In this document: piece by piece, positions 49,255 through 60,993 of the stretch
How the letters are laid out: every line of letters begins with the position of its first letter
How positions within the stretch are numbered: the first letter of the stretch is position 1
Source of the DNA: Lingula anatina
Lineage: Eukaryota; Brachiopoda; Lingulata; Lingulida; Lingulidae
Length of the DNA stretch: 64,000 nucleotides
Direction: 5' to 3'
Assembly (NCBI RefSeq): GCF_001039355.2
Contig: NW_019775719.1
Coordinates: 120,889 to 184,888, forward strand
Notes under the pieces: model-generated
The model's input: the letters and a program-made list of their open reading frames with translations, nothing else
Database searches by the model: none
Told to the model about the DNA's origin: nothing
Made by a program: the position numbers and the translations under genes

Positions 49255-52047
49255 TCAGTGGATTAATTCTTTTTTAACTGGACCCTATGGGTTAATCTTA
49301 AACTGAAGTAGGCTGAAGTTTTGCCAACTTTCATGCTGAAAATCTTTTAAGAACTACAGCCTAGAGGGGCTTGCTGGAATGGCTACAAGAGTGCAGTGTT
49401 ACTGAGACAATATTGACAGAGCTATTACCAACTCTTGGAATTCAGTTCTGCCGTCTGGTTATCACTCTGGATGCAGAACGTTTAACTAATTTCAGGGTGG
49501 GCCATAAAAAAATCAACATTTACATTCCAAATAAAAGTTTGTTGTAAGATTGAATTTGTTGTTGCTTTTAAGATAAAAGTCTGATTTTTGGTTAAGTCAA
49601 TCTGACAGCAGTCATGATGTAGGCAATTTATCTGTAAGGAAGTTTGTAAAGTTGTTTGTAATGAAAATATTAACTCTCTTTTAAAAGTTCTCTTCCTTTT
49701 GTATCAGAGCTTTGTACAGCTAGAATAAGGTTGGCACATGCTGCTCATTTTCATGTAATCTCCTAAAAAAGCAGTTAATTTTTCATAAGAACCTATTGAG
49801 CCATTAAATTCAAAATTTTTTGTCAGAAATAACAATTTTGTAAACAAGAAGTCCAGACGCTGGACCTGTTTATGTACCCTGTGTATCAAAGTCTTCTGAA
49901 AACAGGTGGGATAGAGTGATGTCAAAAGTGTTCTGAAATTCAGGGGTTTTCACATGGGGTTTTCAGCCTACCTCTGCCATATACTAGAAACCAAAGAGGC
50001 ACATACTGATAGTGGGGGAAGGGGGGGGGGGGAGAATTCAGTGTCCTCTTCAACTCTGGGCAATGGCAACAGAAGACCAATCAAATTATTCCTCACTTTG
50101 ATTCCTAGATCAAATCACGGAGGATCTCAAAGGTACAGCACAAAGATCCCAGTTTCTGTTCCAACATATCCCTTCTCAATCAGGGAATCAATACATCAGA
50201 TCAGGGCAAGTCTTAATCAATAAGCCAGTGACTTCATACTGATTTAATCCACAGACTCATTACCAGGATTTCCTCCCCACTTCCACTGCACAATCAGCTA
50301 TTATGCAATTAATTGGGTAATTTAGGGTTCAGACAATCTGAAGTGAGGGCAAGGCATGCCATTATTAAATGATCTGTGATATTGCTTTCATTATCAATTA
50401 GTTTCACTATCACTTTTGCTTCTGCTACTGCGCTGTGAGAGATGGATCTGATGGTGAAATTTTAGCCCATTATCTCTGCAAAGGTGGTTTGATTTTAGGG
50501 TCCATTTATTTGTCTGTCAGCTCATTTGCCCTTCTGTTTATTTACTAGCAGCATGGTTATAAAAATATTCAGCAAAGTTTTTTTAAAGACCTGACTGAAA
50601 ATCAAGAATCTATTCTGAAAATTAAATACTAAAGAAAGCATTTTATTGTTTTATGGCTTATTCATATATATTCATATGTTTACTCTTTACTTTATATGTA
50701 TGTGGATCTTTTTGTGTGTGTAGGTGTATTAGAAATGATGATTGTTACACAATAAACTTTCTATTTTTGTATGTTCCATCATCTACTTTAATCCAGACAT
50801 CTCTAGGGTCCAATCACGTAAAGTACCTGTAATTACACAAATTAAAAAAAATCATGTGAAATGGGAGCATTCTGACATTCCCATATGTCTTGTTTTTGCC
50901 AATAATTATTTCCATAATTACCATAACAGTCAAATCATCTTTTCAAAAGTGACAGGCAGCCAAATGTCAACTCTTCAACTTGATGGGCCCAGAGTGTCCA
51001 CTATTTGACTGTGATGGTTTCAAATTTAGCCACATGTGTGTGTGTGTGTGTACTCACTGGTCAGATAACCACTTGACCAATTACAGTTGTACCACAGAAA
51101 CTGACCAGTGACACTTAATAAGGGTCTGCTACATGTATATATGCCTTTAAAGGGACTGACTGGCCAGTTTGCCGAAGTCTGTTAATGTCTCTAGTATATA
51201 AATAGTAGAATGTTTAAGCAGCATGCATCTCGTAGCCAAAATATGCATGGCACAGTGACCAATTATCTCTGAGTCAGCTCAGTTGTGGTACATTATACAA
51301 ACCAGTAAAATGGGCGAGACAAAACCTTCACTCCATTTCCCATTTTACCATAGTCACCATTACATCTGTAGAGAATAAAATGAGCCAAGGGTCACTACCA
51401 TGCCATGCAAGCCTACCTTATACATGAACCCTAAACCTAAGTTCAAGTCCTAAAATTTCAGAAATATTTCCTATAAATGCCTTTTTTATGTTGTCACCTA
51501 ACCTCCCTCCCGCACTCCTGCATTCAATAACCCTAACTCCTTAGTTAACAAGCGTCTCATCTAGCATGCCTAACTGCAATTTCAATATTTCTTCTTGATA
51601 TCTTACATTCTTTTCAGTCTTAAACAAAGTAACTACAGGTCCCCATTAAAAGGTGTCTGGTCTGCCACATAATCTGCCTGCATACAGTCAGGAAAAGTCT
51701 GGCCGAGACACCTGAGAAATTGAGCTGTGCACGCCACCTGTCATCTGAGCTGGAGATGCTGGTAGTTTTCTTTAAGTTCAGACTCCTTGTCCATGTTAAG
51801 TATTAAAAACAACCTCTCTCTCCTCTTCTTTTTTGAGAAATGGTGTTGTTAAAACCACTGATTTTTAGTTTTAGTGAATATATTATCATGCTCAAGGTTT
51901 ATTTGTGAATGAGTGCAACCTATAATTGATATATTATCTATATTGATTGGATATATCTTTAATAAACAGATTTGATCGATTTTGAAATTTTCATTTCCTT
52001 CACATGTTTCTATTCTTGACAGTGCACTGTTTGAACTGAAAAATTGC

Positions 52048-52056
52048 CCCCCCCCC

Positions 52057-52090
<34 letters not shown>
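52048..52090 (+). repeat. Poly-C followed by long poly-A
   Basis: About 10 C followed by about 30 A, the longest of the C-to-A homopolymer junctions in the window. Confidence 0.93.
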
Positions 52091-52091
<1 letters not shown>

Positions 52092-52950
52092 GATTTTAAT
52101 GCACCTGGCCAACACATTGGAAGAGACAGGTGAGAGCAGAAAGTTTTGAAAAACAGTATATGATTTTTTTTTTAATTTTCCTGAAATTTTTGTCTGACAA
52201 ATTGCAAATACGGAGATTAAGTGCTGAAACAATATTTTTACTCTTCGGCTCTTTACAATAAACAACCTAGTGAAAAACTTAACAGAGTACTGAATAACCA
52301 TTCACCAAGTAGTAAATTCTAGTAAAACACTTCTGCTCCAGTGAGTTGACTCGCATGATCTGTTTTATTCCATTTGGAGCATTACCATGTGCTGCCTGAA
52401 TTTCCATGCAAAACATGAAGAGCGGCGAACATTTTTCCTTCTATACTCTGTTTAACACATTATTTCCTGTCCATTTCCTGAGACCTGACTATGATTCTAG
52501 GGGTATTAATGAAGGATTACCATAATCAATACCGGCAAATTGATATAATAGTGGCATAGTCTGCACAGACACCCTCTGATCTCTGTCATGTCATTGGGAA
52601 AGCAGACTTTCAAATTGCCCATTTGCAAAGAATATATCCAATCAATAGGATCAGCCTAAAGTACATGGAGTACAGTCTGGACTTAAATACCCTTTTTTGT
52701 TGATATTTAAGATAACTTTAAAAACCATACAAAGAAACATCCTTTTTCTCAAATGGAACACAAAAATAACTTAATGTTAAAATGAATGGTTTTAAAGTAA
52801 CAATTTTCTTGGCCATCTATTTTATTTATACTTTCCACTCATTTTTACTGCTGGGTATTTCCAGTGTATAATTTGCAGCAAAATTTGTCAAACTAGATTG
52901 CTGCTTACAGACTTGCTTACACCGTCTTGTTATATGACCCACATTTCCCT

Positions 52951-52966
52951 ATGGCGCCATCTAGAC
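52951..52966 (-). promoter_or_regulatory. CTCF-like motif (AGATGGCGCC form)
   Basis: On the minus strand TCTAGATGGCGCCAT matches the AGATGGCGC form of the CTCF site known from insects and also tolerated in vertebrates. It points left, towards the plus-strand CTCF-like motif at 27.9 kb. Assigned by eye only. Confidence 0.35.
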
Positions 52967-53689
52967 AATTGACCAGACAGCACCTATCACGCATCGCACC
53001 AGCGTGCATGAAGTGGAGTTCAAAAATTGGCAACTTATTAGATATTTCTTGACCATAACCACATTACATCTGCTGTGAAAAATCTCTTAGCATTAAAAAA
53101 TGACATGTTGATGCAATTTTGTTGCACTGAGCCAATAAACATTCCGTTCTGCATGGTATCTTCTTTCTCAACTTCAGTGAATTCTAGATTCCCATAGAGC
53201 AAAGACTGCTAAAAGCACAAATTGATTAATACACTGGAATTCTTGTAAAGATTATCTGAGTGCACACTTAAGTTCAACGGGGCTGCCTTTTGAACATGAT
53301 GTTTTTTTTCTATTTCAAAGTAGTCTTTATAAAATAACAACATTTAAAAAAATCATTATCACCCAATAATTTCCAAAGATATGAATTAAGGCACCAACAG
53401 CATAAACTTGGCTACTAGAAAGAGCACAACAAACAAAGTCTCCACCAAAATGTCACTATATCCAACTCATCAAAAACAATCTTTATGGTAAATCAAGAGG
53501 CAAAAACAGAAGTACTCTCACTGATCACACTCCTCCCCATTACAGGCACCAATGACAAAAGCACTGTCAGAAAAAAATCCACAAGTCACCACTTTCGGCA
53601 CCCTGACATACAGAGGCTCCAGCTTTAGCCTTTACAGACCACTTCCAGGGAAATTTACACAAGCATTATACATACAGATAATATAGTCT

Positions 53690-54125
53690 CCAATTCAGGC
53701 ACAAATAACATAGACCTAAACACCAGTTCTCAGAGTTCAGGTGCTAACAGGCACCATCAGAAATACACCAATTCTCAAAGTTTAGGCACCAATAACATAT
53801 ATTGGTACCATCAGCAAAAACACCAGTTCTCAGAGTTTAAGCACCAGTAACATAGGTACCATCAGCAAAAACACCAGTTCTCAGAGTTAAGGAACCAATA
53901 ACATAGGTACCATCAGAAAAACAACACCAGTTCTCAGAGTTCAGGCACCAATAACATAGCTACCATCAGGAAAAACACCTGTTTTCAGAGTGCAGGCACC
54001 AATAACATAGGTACCAAAGGAATAACACCGGTTCTCAGAGTTCAGGCACCAATAACATAGGTACCATCAGGAAAAACACCAGTTCTCAGAGCTTAGACAC
54101 CAATTACATAGGTACCAACAGCAAC
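53690..54125 (+). repeat. ~51-bp minisatellite, about 8 units
   Basis: The block CAGTTCTCAGAG starts at about 53724, 53769, 53824, 53875, 53928, 53979, 54029 and 54080, giving periods of 45 to 55 bases, mostly 50-53. Each unit continues with TTCAGGCACCAATAACATAG, GGTACCATCAG and an A-rich link. More degraded units can be followed to about 54250 and possibly upstream to about 53540. No continuous reading frame runs through it, so it is not a coding repeat. Confidence 0.93.
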
Positions 54126-54250
54126 CACAGTGTTCCTCAGTCTTCAGGCAACTATAATGTCTTGAGACACCATCAGCCTAGAAATCAATTTCCAGTTCTG
54201 GAAGCAACATTACAGGCACCATCAGCACATATTCCAGTTCTGTCACCAGA

Positions 54251-55932
54251 AACCAAAGTACTCAGAATACAGAACATCTCGATCTTTGGTGTGTCAAAGA
54301 AGAAAAACACCTGACTGAAGCTATGCATGCATCTAGATGAAACACAGACATCACGACAGTCTAGTCACCAAGGGAATTAGTTACACCAATTAAGAAAGGA
54401 TATAAAGTGAATTACAGAAATATTCTTCCTGTCTACAAAATGTGACTAAGAATAAAAATTATTCCGGCCATACATAATTAATCCATCGAGCTGGTGGCAC
54501 TGTAAGTCCTGTGACTGATCAAGATAAAATTTCTGTTAATTTCACTACAGGGACAAGGAAGCATCTTGCATGCAAGGTGGCAATCATATCAAGCAGTTTC
54601 TCAAGCAGAAAGAATTAGAGAAAACACAACAAGTGGAGAAACTCTGCATACGGCATGCAACAAGGAAATCTAATTGTCGCTCTGTGGTTCCCCAAGGTCA
54701 TGAAACATGGTTCAACTCAATAATCACGGGAAATGAGAGGAAGTTCGCAATAAATTTGCGCAGCCTTTCAAACTAATTTTGAAATAACCTTTTCTTTATT
54801 CACCATTTTTTCTTCCCTCAATTACTTCTCTTTTAGATAATTACAGATGGATCATTCAGTATGATAATAACTTTGCACAGCCTTTGAGACCTAGCTTGTA
54901 AGACGACAATGCCTGCTTTATGTTTCATCTATTTTTTGCTGCTATACAGTTCTGGTGAAATCATGCCAGACCAAGGCTGGCATGTAACATGCAATATGAA
55001 CAGGAAAAAAAACACCATGTGTTTTACAGAACAGATTGCAAATATGGGATGGAACTTTGTGTTAAATATGTGGTAAATGTTTAAAATGATTATTCAGCAA
55101 AGTGTATAGTTGGGGTACTATGGTGCCTCTGATATAAAAAGTAGAATATGATAAACCAGAAACCAAAGATCAATTGCTGGAAATTCCATTTACCCAATTT
55201 GTATCTTATAAATATACTAGTACAATGAAGGACCTTAGTAAATTTCTACTTTATTAGCAAATATCTTCAAATGTGCTACCTATCTGAAACATAAATATAT
55301 ATACCTCATTTGTATTCTTTAATTGGTAAATACAGGAATCAATCTTTAGCATTTATACACAATTTTACAATGATAATGTAATCAGTAAAAAATTAAGAGC
55401 ATTCATTTGATGAGAGAAAGTGAAACTACACATGACAGTGCATACTAATATTCACTTTGTTTTGAAGCAATTTACTTTGTCAATCATCTTCAGAAGATAC
55501 GGAACACTGATATCAGCTCTAAAGCCAATTAAATATCCCATATTGTTCTAATCCAGTTATATGCAGTTTCTCAGAGGCAATATTTCCGCCAGGAATTGGT
55601 ATGATGTTTGTGAAAAGCACTGGAAAAAAACAGAAGTCAAGGCTTCAGAGTGTACACCAAGGCATGCAAAGGTTTAGGGAAATGATGCTGAGTACTGTCT
55701 CTCTCTCTCTCTCCCCAATACCCCCACCCCTGCTCACAGTTCCATTTACCCTCCCCAGCCCCCATATACAGTATACAATCTTCAGTAATTTTCAGGTCTC
55801 TTGTAAACATGCAATTTTCCATTTGGTAAAAAGCAATCATTTTATATGAATTCCATATAGTGCACAGCTCAGTGTAAGGGGGTGTCTGCACTCAGGTGTG
55901 ACAACAACTAATGGGCACCGTTATCTCGTTAC
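54251..55932. other. Non-coding DNA
   Basis: No gene is supported. A (CT)n tract lies at about 55697-55714. A 68-codon plus-strand ORF at 54570-54776 is rich in Gln, Lys and Arg but has no recognised domain or convincing splice borders. Confidence 0.5.
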
Positions 55933-56097
55933 CTTGTGTGAAGCCTCGGCTATGGTGAGAAAACTGATCATTTCCCTCAAAAATGTTGTAATTTCCTTGC
56001 TGTTTCTGGTTTCAAAGGTGTGTAGTAAAGCAGTGTGAAGTGGGGAGTGAAACAGGAGCTGCTGTAGTGCTTGTTCAATGGACTGTCCATAATGGCA
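55933..56097 (-). CDS. Candidate 165-nt internal exon, unknown helical protein
   Basis: This is the most gene-like segment in the window. On the minus strand an acceptor (GGGGTGCACAG, with a T/G-rich tract upstream) precedes 165 nt, 55 codons in phase 0 to 0, ending CACACAAG before GTAACG. The peptide begins CHYGQ, contains IEQALQQLLFHSPLH and ITTFLREMISFL, and ends IAEASHK. It has the heptad-like leucine pattern of alpha-helical repeat proteins. Base composition is visibly less AT-rich than the flanks. I cannot name the protein; a weak likeness to the helical C-terminal part of the nucleolar protein NOL11 (HS, LL, IT-FL spacing) is from memory and untested. The donor has a C at position +5, where most donors have G. 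Other exons of this gene are not certain. Confidence 0.45.
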
Positions 56098-58477
56098 CTG
56101 TGCACCCCGTAAGACAACACAATAACACACAGTTAGACTGGGTTTCAAAGCAAGACTTCTCTGTGCTTTGGAGAATGCTTTAGACCTCAGACAGACGGCT
56201 CCCCCTCGCTCTACACTTTTAAACACTATCTGTTTTCTTGTATTATTTCCCTTTTCTTTGCGTGAGAATAAATTTAATGAGTCTAGCGCTCATATTCCAT
56301 TCTTCTGCATCAGAAGTATTCAAGAACCTAGGGCGCAGAGAACTTTACACTTAACATGGATGGTATTAAAAAATAGACGAACTGAAAAAAATCAACAAAT
56401 GTGGTTATACAGAATTTCTTCTGCAGAAAAACATCTGTTTCTCTTTCTATTAAAGTACCTGCATTAATGTTTTAAAGCAGTGCAATTATTTTTCTAAGAC
56501 TGCTTCCTCACTTCTTCATTATTAGTAGTCCAACAATTTTTTAAAACCTTGATAACTTAAGTCCTGATTTTACGTTTAATGACAAAATGATCTGACAATG
56601 CTTAAACCACAATAAAAGTTTTAAATTATTCTACTTCAATTACTTTCTGCCCACACCTCCTTAAATCTATAGAATTTGCAAACAGTCATTTCCTTCCAAT
56701 TCACTAAGTCCTAATGTGACCTCTGATTATAGTTCAAAGCTTGTGGTAAACTTTTTCCAGATATTATTTCATTCTAATTCGAAGTTGCGCAAACAGTATT
56801 CACTTAAATCAGCAAAGACAGTCTCCCGCCCTGAACACCCAGCAAGTAACAAAACAAAAGCCAGGAACAATTATGTTTCTTTCTCTGCCCTAAATGGTAT
56901 TTATACCTTTTCCCGTTCAGGAAATCAGAATTTGGTTGTGTGTAAATTGACATAAATGTGTCGCGGTGCCCCAGATGCCCCTACCTCACCTGTTCTGGAC
57001 GTGCTTCTATGTTAAATCAACACCGACTGTGATTTCTCAAAACAGTCATCCAATCAACTGGCGTAACAAATGATTTGTTGAACATCAACAGACAGCACAA
57101 TGCTGCAAAACTGAGGCGTTGTCTTTGCATAAACATGTCAGGTAGAAGTGTGGAGGAGGAGAAACAAATAAACTTCATTATGGCAAGCACGGTTAGCGAA
57201 TTAAATTACACAAATCTGTGGCCTCATTTTGTTAAAATGTCATACGGCTGCGTTATTTTAATATCAAGGCTGAAAAGAAACCAAGCCATCTGAGCAGGTG
57301 CCTTGAAAACTAAGACATAGCGTGATCTGACCTTTTAATATCACTGCATGAATTGGTGTTTTAATTGACAACACGTATGAGTTAATACTTTTTAGCATTG
57401 GCAAAATAGTTACTAATTGGACTTACAAAACATTTTGACATGTACACCAACGAAATCTCTCAACCCAAGAAAACATCCTCACCTTTATTTCATTCTTCCA
57501 CAAAAGGGGGTACAAATCTAAACAGAACCTCTGACCTTACATGTTTATTGGCCATGAGCGTAACCAATATGTTTGCACAACTAAATCAGGCAAAAAGGAC
57601 CAATGAGTCTTATGGTTGAGCTACTGGGCTACAGTTTGCCTAAATCTCAATTCTGACCATAAAACAGCTTACCTGAAAACAAGGGAGACAAAAAGCAATA
57701 CTTTCTTCCTTCTAGGCAAAGACAGGTCCCAATAACTCGGAATGTTTTTTGGTCCTAAGGATATCTTATTTTAAGTACATTATGGGTTCTGGTCACAAAT
57801 ATATTTTTCTTAGCAAAAAATTGAAATAGCTCTTACTTCAACAATATTTTCTTCCTCAAAGGCAAATGCACACTTAGACATTTAAGGGAGAATCTGGTTT
57901 CTGGTCTCAAATATTTTTTCTTGGCCAACTTTGAAAGAGACATTAATAGGAAAGACAATGTTGATATAGGTCTATGCATGAGGTGTAAGTCTGGTGGTCT
58001 TACACTCACAGTTTTAATCAAAGTTGACATATTTAAGAACAGCCACCACTCCATTGGTTTAATAACAGGACAGACATGGGAAATAATGCAAGTAAATAAA
58101 TCATTCTGAAAGATTTCAAGATGAAGAAGAATATAGTCTATGAAAACATTTTTACAAAATGAACAAAAATAAGCTAGTTAATGTCAGTTCATTGATTCCA
58201 TAGCAAATTTCGTATCCAATTCCGTATCAAATCACCTGTCAATTGCTAAATATTTCCACAGTACAATATTGAAATCAGTTTATGATGATCCTTCGAAATA
58301 CTCCTTCCAGACACCAAGCATCTAGAATCAAATATTTAGATAAAAATAATTAAAAAAAAACAAAAAACTATCAGTAAATTTTAAAATAACTGAAAGAGTT
58401 TCTACAACTTTCATATATTCAGGTCCATCAAAGACGTGTCTTTGGTTTAAATTAAACCAATTAACTGCCTTTGTAAG
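56098..58477. other. Non-coding DNA
   Basis: No further exon is convincing. The open frame of the 55.93-56.10 kb candidate continues upstream to about 56226 without a better acceptor. ORFs at 56168-56467, 56716-56955 and 57833-58054 have no recognisable domain. Confidence 0.5.
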
Positions 58478-58645
58478 CAGGCCCGTAGCCAGCAATTTCA
58501 AAAGGGGGGTTCTTTTTCTGAAAAAGTGGACCTTTTTCTATAAAAACTTCATGTACCTAGATAAAATTTCACCCAAAGTGGATCTTTTCCCAGCAAAAAG
58601 GGCTGTTCTTTCTAACCCCCCGAACCCCCCTGGCTTCGATATACC
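58478..58645 (+). mobile_element. GTAGCCAG-type TIR element
   Basis: Starts GCAGGCCCGTAGCCAGC followed by a G-run and GTTC, and ends CGAACCCCCCTGGCTTCG, an imperfect inverse. The interior has two inverted CTTTTT/AAAAG blocks. Similar G-run-bordered elements are familiar in many invertebrate genomes. A degraded relative lies at 37848-38025. Confidence 0.6.
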
Positions 58646-58781
58646 TTCAAATTAAAATCAATATAATAACACCAAGTTACACATTAAATCTTTCACATAA
58701 TGCAATATATCAAACAAAGCAAATAAAATATGAAAAGCAGATTCCACTGAAATTATACTTTATCCCAGGAACAACCCCCAT

Positions 58782-58798
58782 CCCCCCCCCCCCAAACA
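58782..58798 (+). repeat. Poly-C followed by A-rich run
   Basis: About 12 C followed by AAACAAAA, in the same strand orientation as the other three C-to-A junctions. Confidence 0.85.
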
Positions 58799-59123
58799 AA
58801 ATAGTCAATTAAAAGTTAATTCATATAAACACTTACATCTGAAATATAATTTTGAAACTAAGTTCCACTATGAAGCGCCTCTTTCATGAATCAGTTGCCA
58901 TTAGTATATCATGATCTTACATGATCTGTTTCCACTGTAGTGCAACTGAAACCAAGGCCTATAGTACTATGTAGCCGCGTTCACACTGGGTTCAATATCA
59001 GCCCAGATCACATAGGGACCTCTTTTGAGACTGATAAGTGACATTACATTTTTGAAGGTGGTCTCTGCCAGCTAAGTTGGGCTGTATCCACTGTACCCTG
59101 TATTAAAATTAATGTACTAACAA

Positions 59124-59330
59124 TCTGGGGTCTGTTTCACAAGAGATCCTAAGACTGAAAATTAGTGTAAACTTATTGACCAATATCTTAGCCTATTTAA
59201 TAACTTAAGATCAACATTTACTCTCCTCTAGTACACTATTGTAAAGTATTACATGAGCTGAAGTTTTTTAGAATTTTGGTCTTACGTTGCGACCATAAGT
59301 TTTTTTTTTTTTGTGAAAATAGCCCTTCAG
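59124..59330 (+). mobile_element. Possible GTTTCACAA-type TIR element
   Basis: The left end CTGGGGTCTGTTTCACAA and the inverse of the right end CTGAAGGGCTATTTTCACAA are similar, about 207 bases apart. A related end (CTGAGGCCTATTTCACAA) occurs alone at about 48954. No target duplication is clear. Confidence 0.45.
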
Positions 59331-59940
59331 CTGGTGCTAGACTTTACCCTAGCTATATTAATTAAATCTGATGTGAACATGACATGCATGCCCTGAAGTG
59401 ACTGCAATAACATGGTGCTAGTGCAGAAGAGAAGTACCAGTATATATACACATTACATCAATGGGAAAATAGCGGGGAATCATATTTCACACTGACATTT
59501 ATCATTTTTTAAAAATATTACTTGATGTACCTTGTTAAATATAAATTCTCATGAAACGAGATGTACTTCATATGTGTGACATGTAGTAATGTTATTATCA
59601 GCATGGGGCTTGATTAATAAGACAATATTAAAGAGATTTCAAATCAATGCGTACACTGCTGGAATTAGCTAAATATACATCATATGAAGAAACCAAGCAC
59701 AAAGTCACAATGAAGATGAGCATTTATTATACTTGACAGTAGTTTTTTTATGGGGTTAAACAGAATAGATGCATGCTATGAAATATTACAGGGTAATTAA
59801 ATTATATGTATGCTGCAGCTTCTATATATCTATTTCAATTCAATTTCCAATTTCAATTACAATGTTTCAACATTTCTGAATATATATCATGGCTCTGTAC
59901 AACATTTATTTAATTATAAATCTATAGCATAGCCTAGTCT

Positions 59941-60193
59941 TAGGGCCCATTTTCAATGAAACTATGGTTCTACAGAGATCACTCCAAATCCATGGGGACT
60001 CTTGCTGAATGCAATCAGATTAACACTCCTCCTCCTGATGTTGAGTAGAATACAGAAAATAGCTGGTGTTTATAAGAGCACGTTGGAAACAAAAGGACAC
60101 ATGTTAAGCTGTTAATCTGATTGCATTTAGCAAGATTCAATGGGGAGTTGGGTCAATTTGTGTAGAAAGACATTTTCATTGGGAATGAGTCCT
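59941..60193 (+). mobile_element. Long-TIR MITE family, copy C
   Basis: Inverted arms of about 100 bases start TTAGGGCCCATT on the left and mirror GACTCATTCCCAATGAAAA on the right. They are followed by CCAAATCC/CCCAACTCCC, CTTGCTGAATGCAATCAG and its inverse, and CTCCTCCT. The loop (TAGAATACAGAAAAT and GCTGGTGTTTATAAGAGC) matches copy A directly. The ORF that starts inside (60140) is not a gene. Confidence 0.82.
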
Positions 60194-60975
60194 TGGTGTC
60201 ACTATTCCTTCATAAGTAACCCACTATATTCATACACACAGTTTTCTTTTCAATCCAGAGAAAAACTAATATCCAGTGGCAGTGTTGGCTGCAGAAGTCA
60301 CTTGACACTCGTGTCCACACGGCTTTGGACACAAGAGTTTGACATGGATTCAGTATCTGAACACAGCTCAATAACATGGTCATCAACCAAGTAAATACCT
60401 CCAAGGAAAATAAGCAAAGGACACAATCTTGGTTGTATCAGGTACCATGCCTTTCTTCCACACAAACAGAACTAAGGACTTATCCTTCTCTAACATAAAC
60501 ACTGTGACAGATTCATTACATTTTTCGCTAATTTTTCAACTACCTTTAATTTTCATTTCCTTAAATTGGTTTCATGAAAAAGAAAAGAACCCCAAACAAA
60601 TATGCAACTAAATTGCATATATGGTATCTTAAACTAAATAACTTATATTGTATAATATATTGTATTTATATTGTATTTATTCATAGTAAGTAAATGCACA
60701 ATGGATTAAACAAAACTGATTTAAGTACGTGGATTTATAGCAATTCAAGTTTTAAGTTGAACCCTGCAGACAGTAAAATTCTCAAACCACATTACAGAAA
60801 CCTGTTGGCCTACAACAGCATGACACTTTTTTTGGTCAAGATTAGAAAATTAGGAATGTTCTTACCGTTCTAGTTTTGGCTTTTGTCCCAAGCACCCTCC
60901 ACACACCTAAACCCAAGTGGTGACTGGCTTCAGAATAAATAGCGCTTATTATTTTTTCAACTCTGAATGCACTCA

Positions 60976-60993
60976 GAGCCCCCTGGTGGCCAG
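60976..60993 (-). promoter_or_regulatory. Strong CTCF-like motif
   Basis: On the minus strand CTGGCCACCAGGGGGCTC matches the remembered CTCF consensus (GGCCACCAGGGGGC core) at nearly every position. It points left, so it is convergent with the motif at 27.9 kb. Occupancy cannot be judged from sequence. Confidence 0.45.

Larger units (their letters stand above)
45844..53689. other. Non-coding DNA with simple repeats
   Basis: No gene is supported. Contents include an A-run (about 49119-49138) and (CA)n (49201-49253), a G-run (about 50017-50032), a short GT tract (about 51037-51050), a poly-C/poly-A tract (about 52048-52090) and a CTCF-like motif (52951-52966). The 150-codon minus-strand ORF at 51849-52301 is driven by the A-run (poly-Phe) and is rejected as a gene. 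Confidence 0.5.

Noticed and set aside
48965-49306. Three overlapping ORFs near 49 kb
   Set aside because: Built on poly-C, poly-A and (CA)n tracts.
51849-52301. Longest Met ORF in the window (150 codons, minus)
   Set aside because: Contains a poly-Phe run from the A tract; the remainder has no recognisable domain and typical AT-rich composition.
53690-54250. CRISPR-like direct repeats
   Set aside because: The whole ~51-base unit repeats, with no unique spacers, in a eukaryotic context: a minisatellite.
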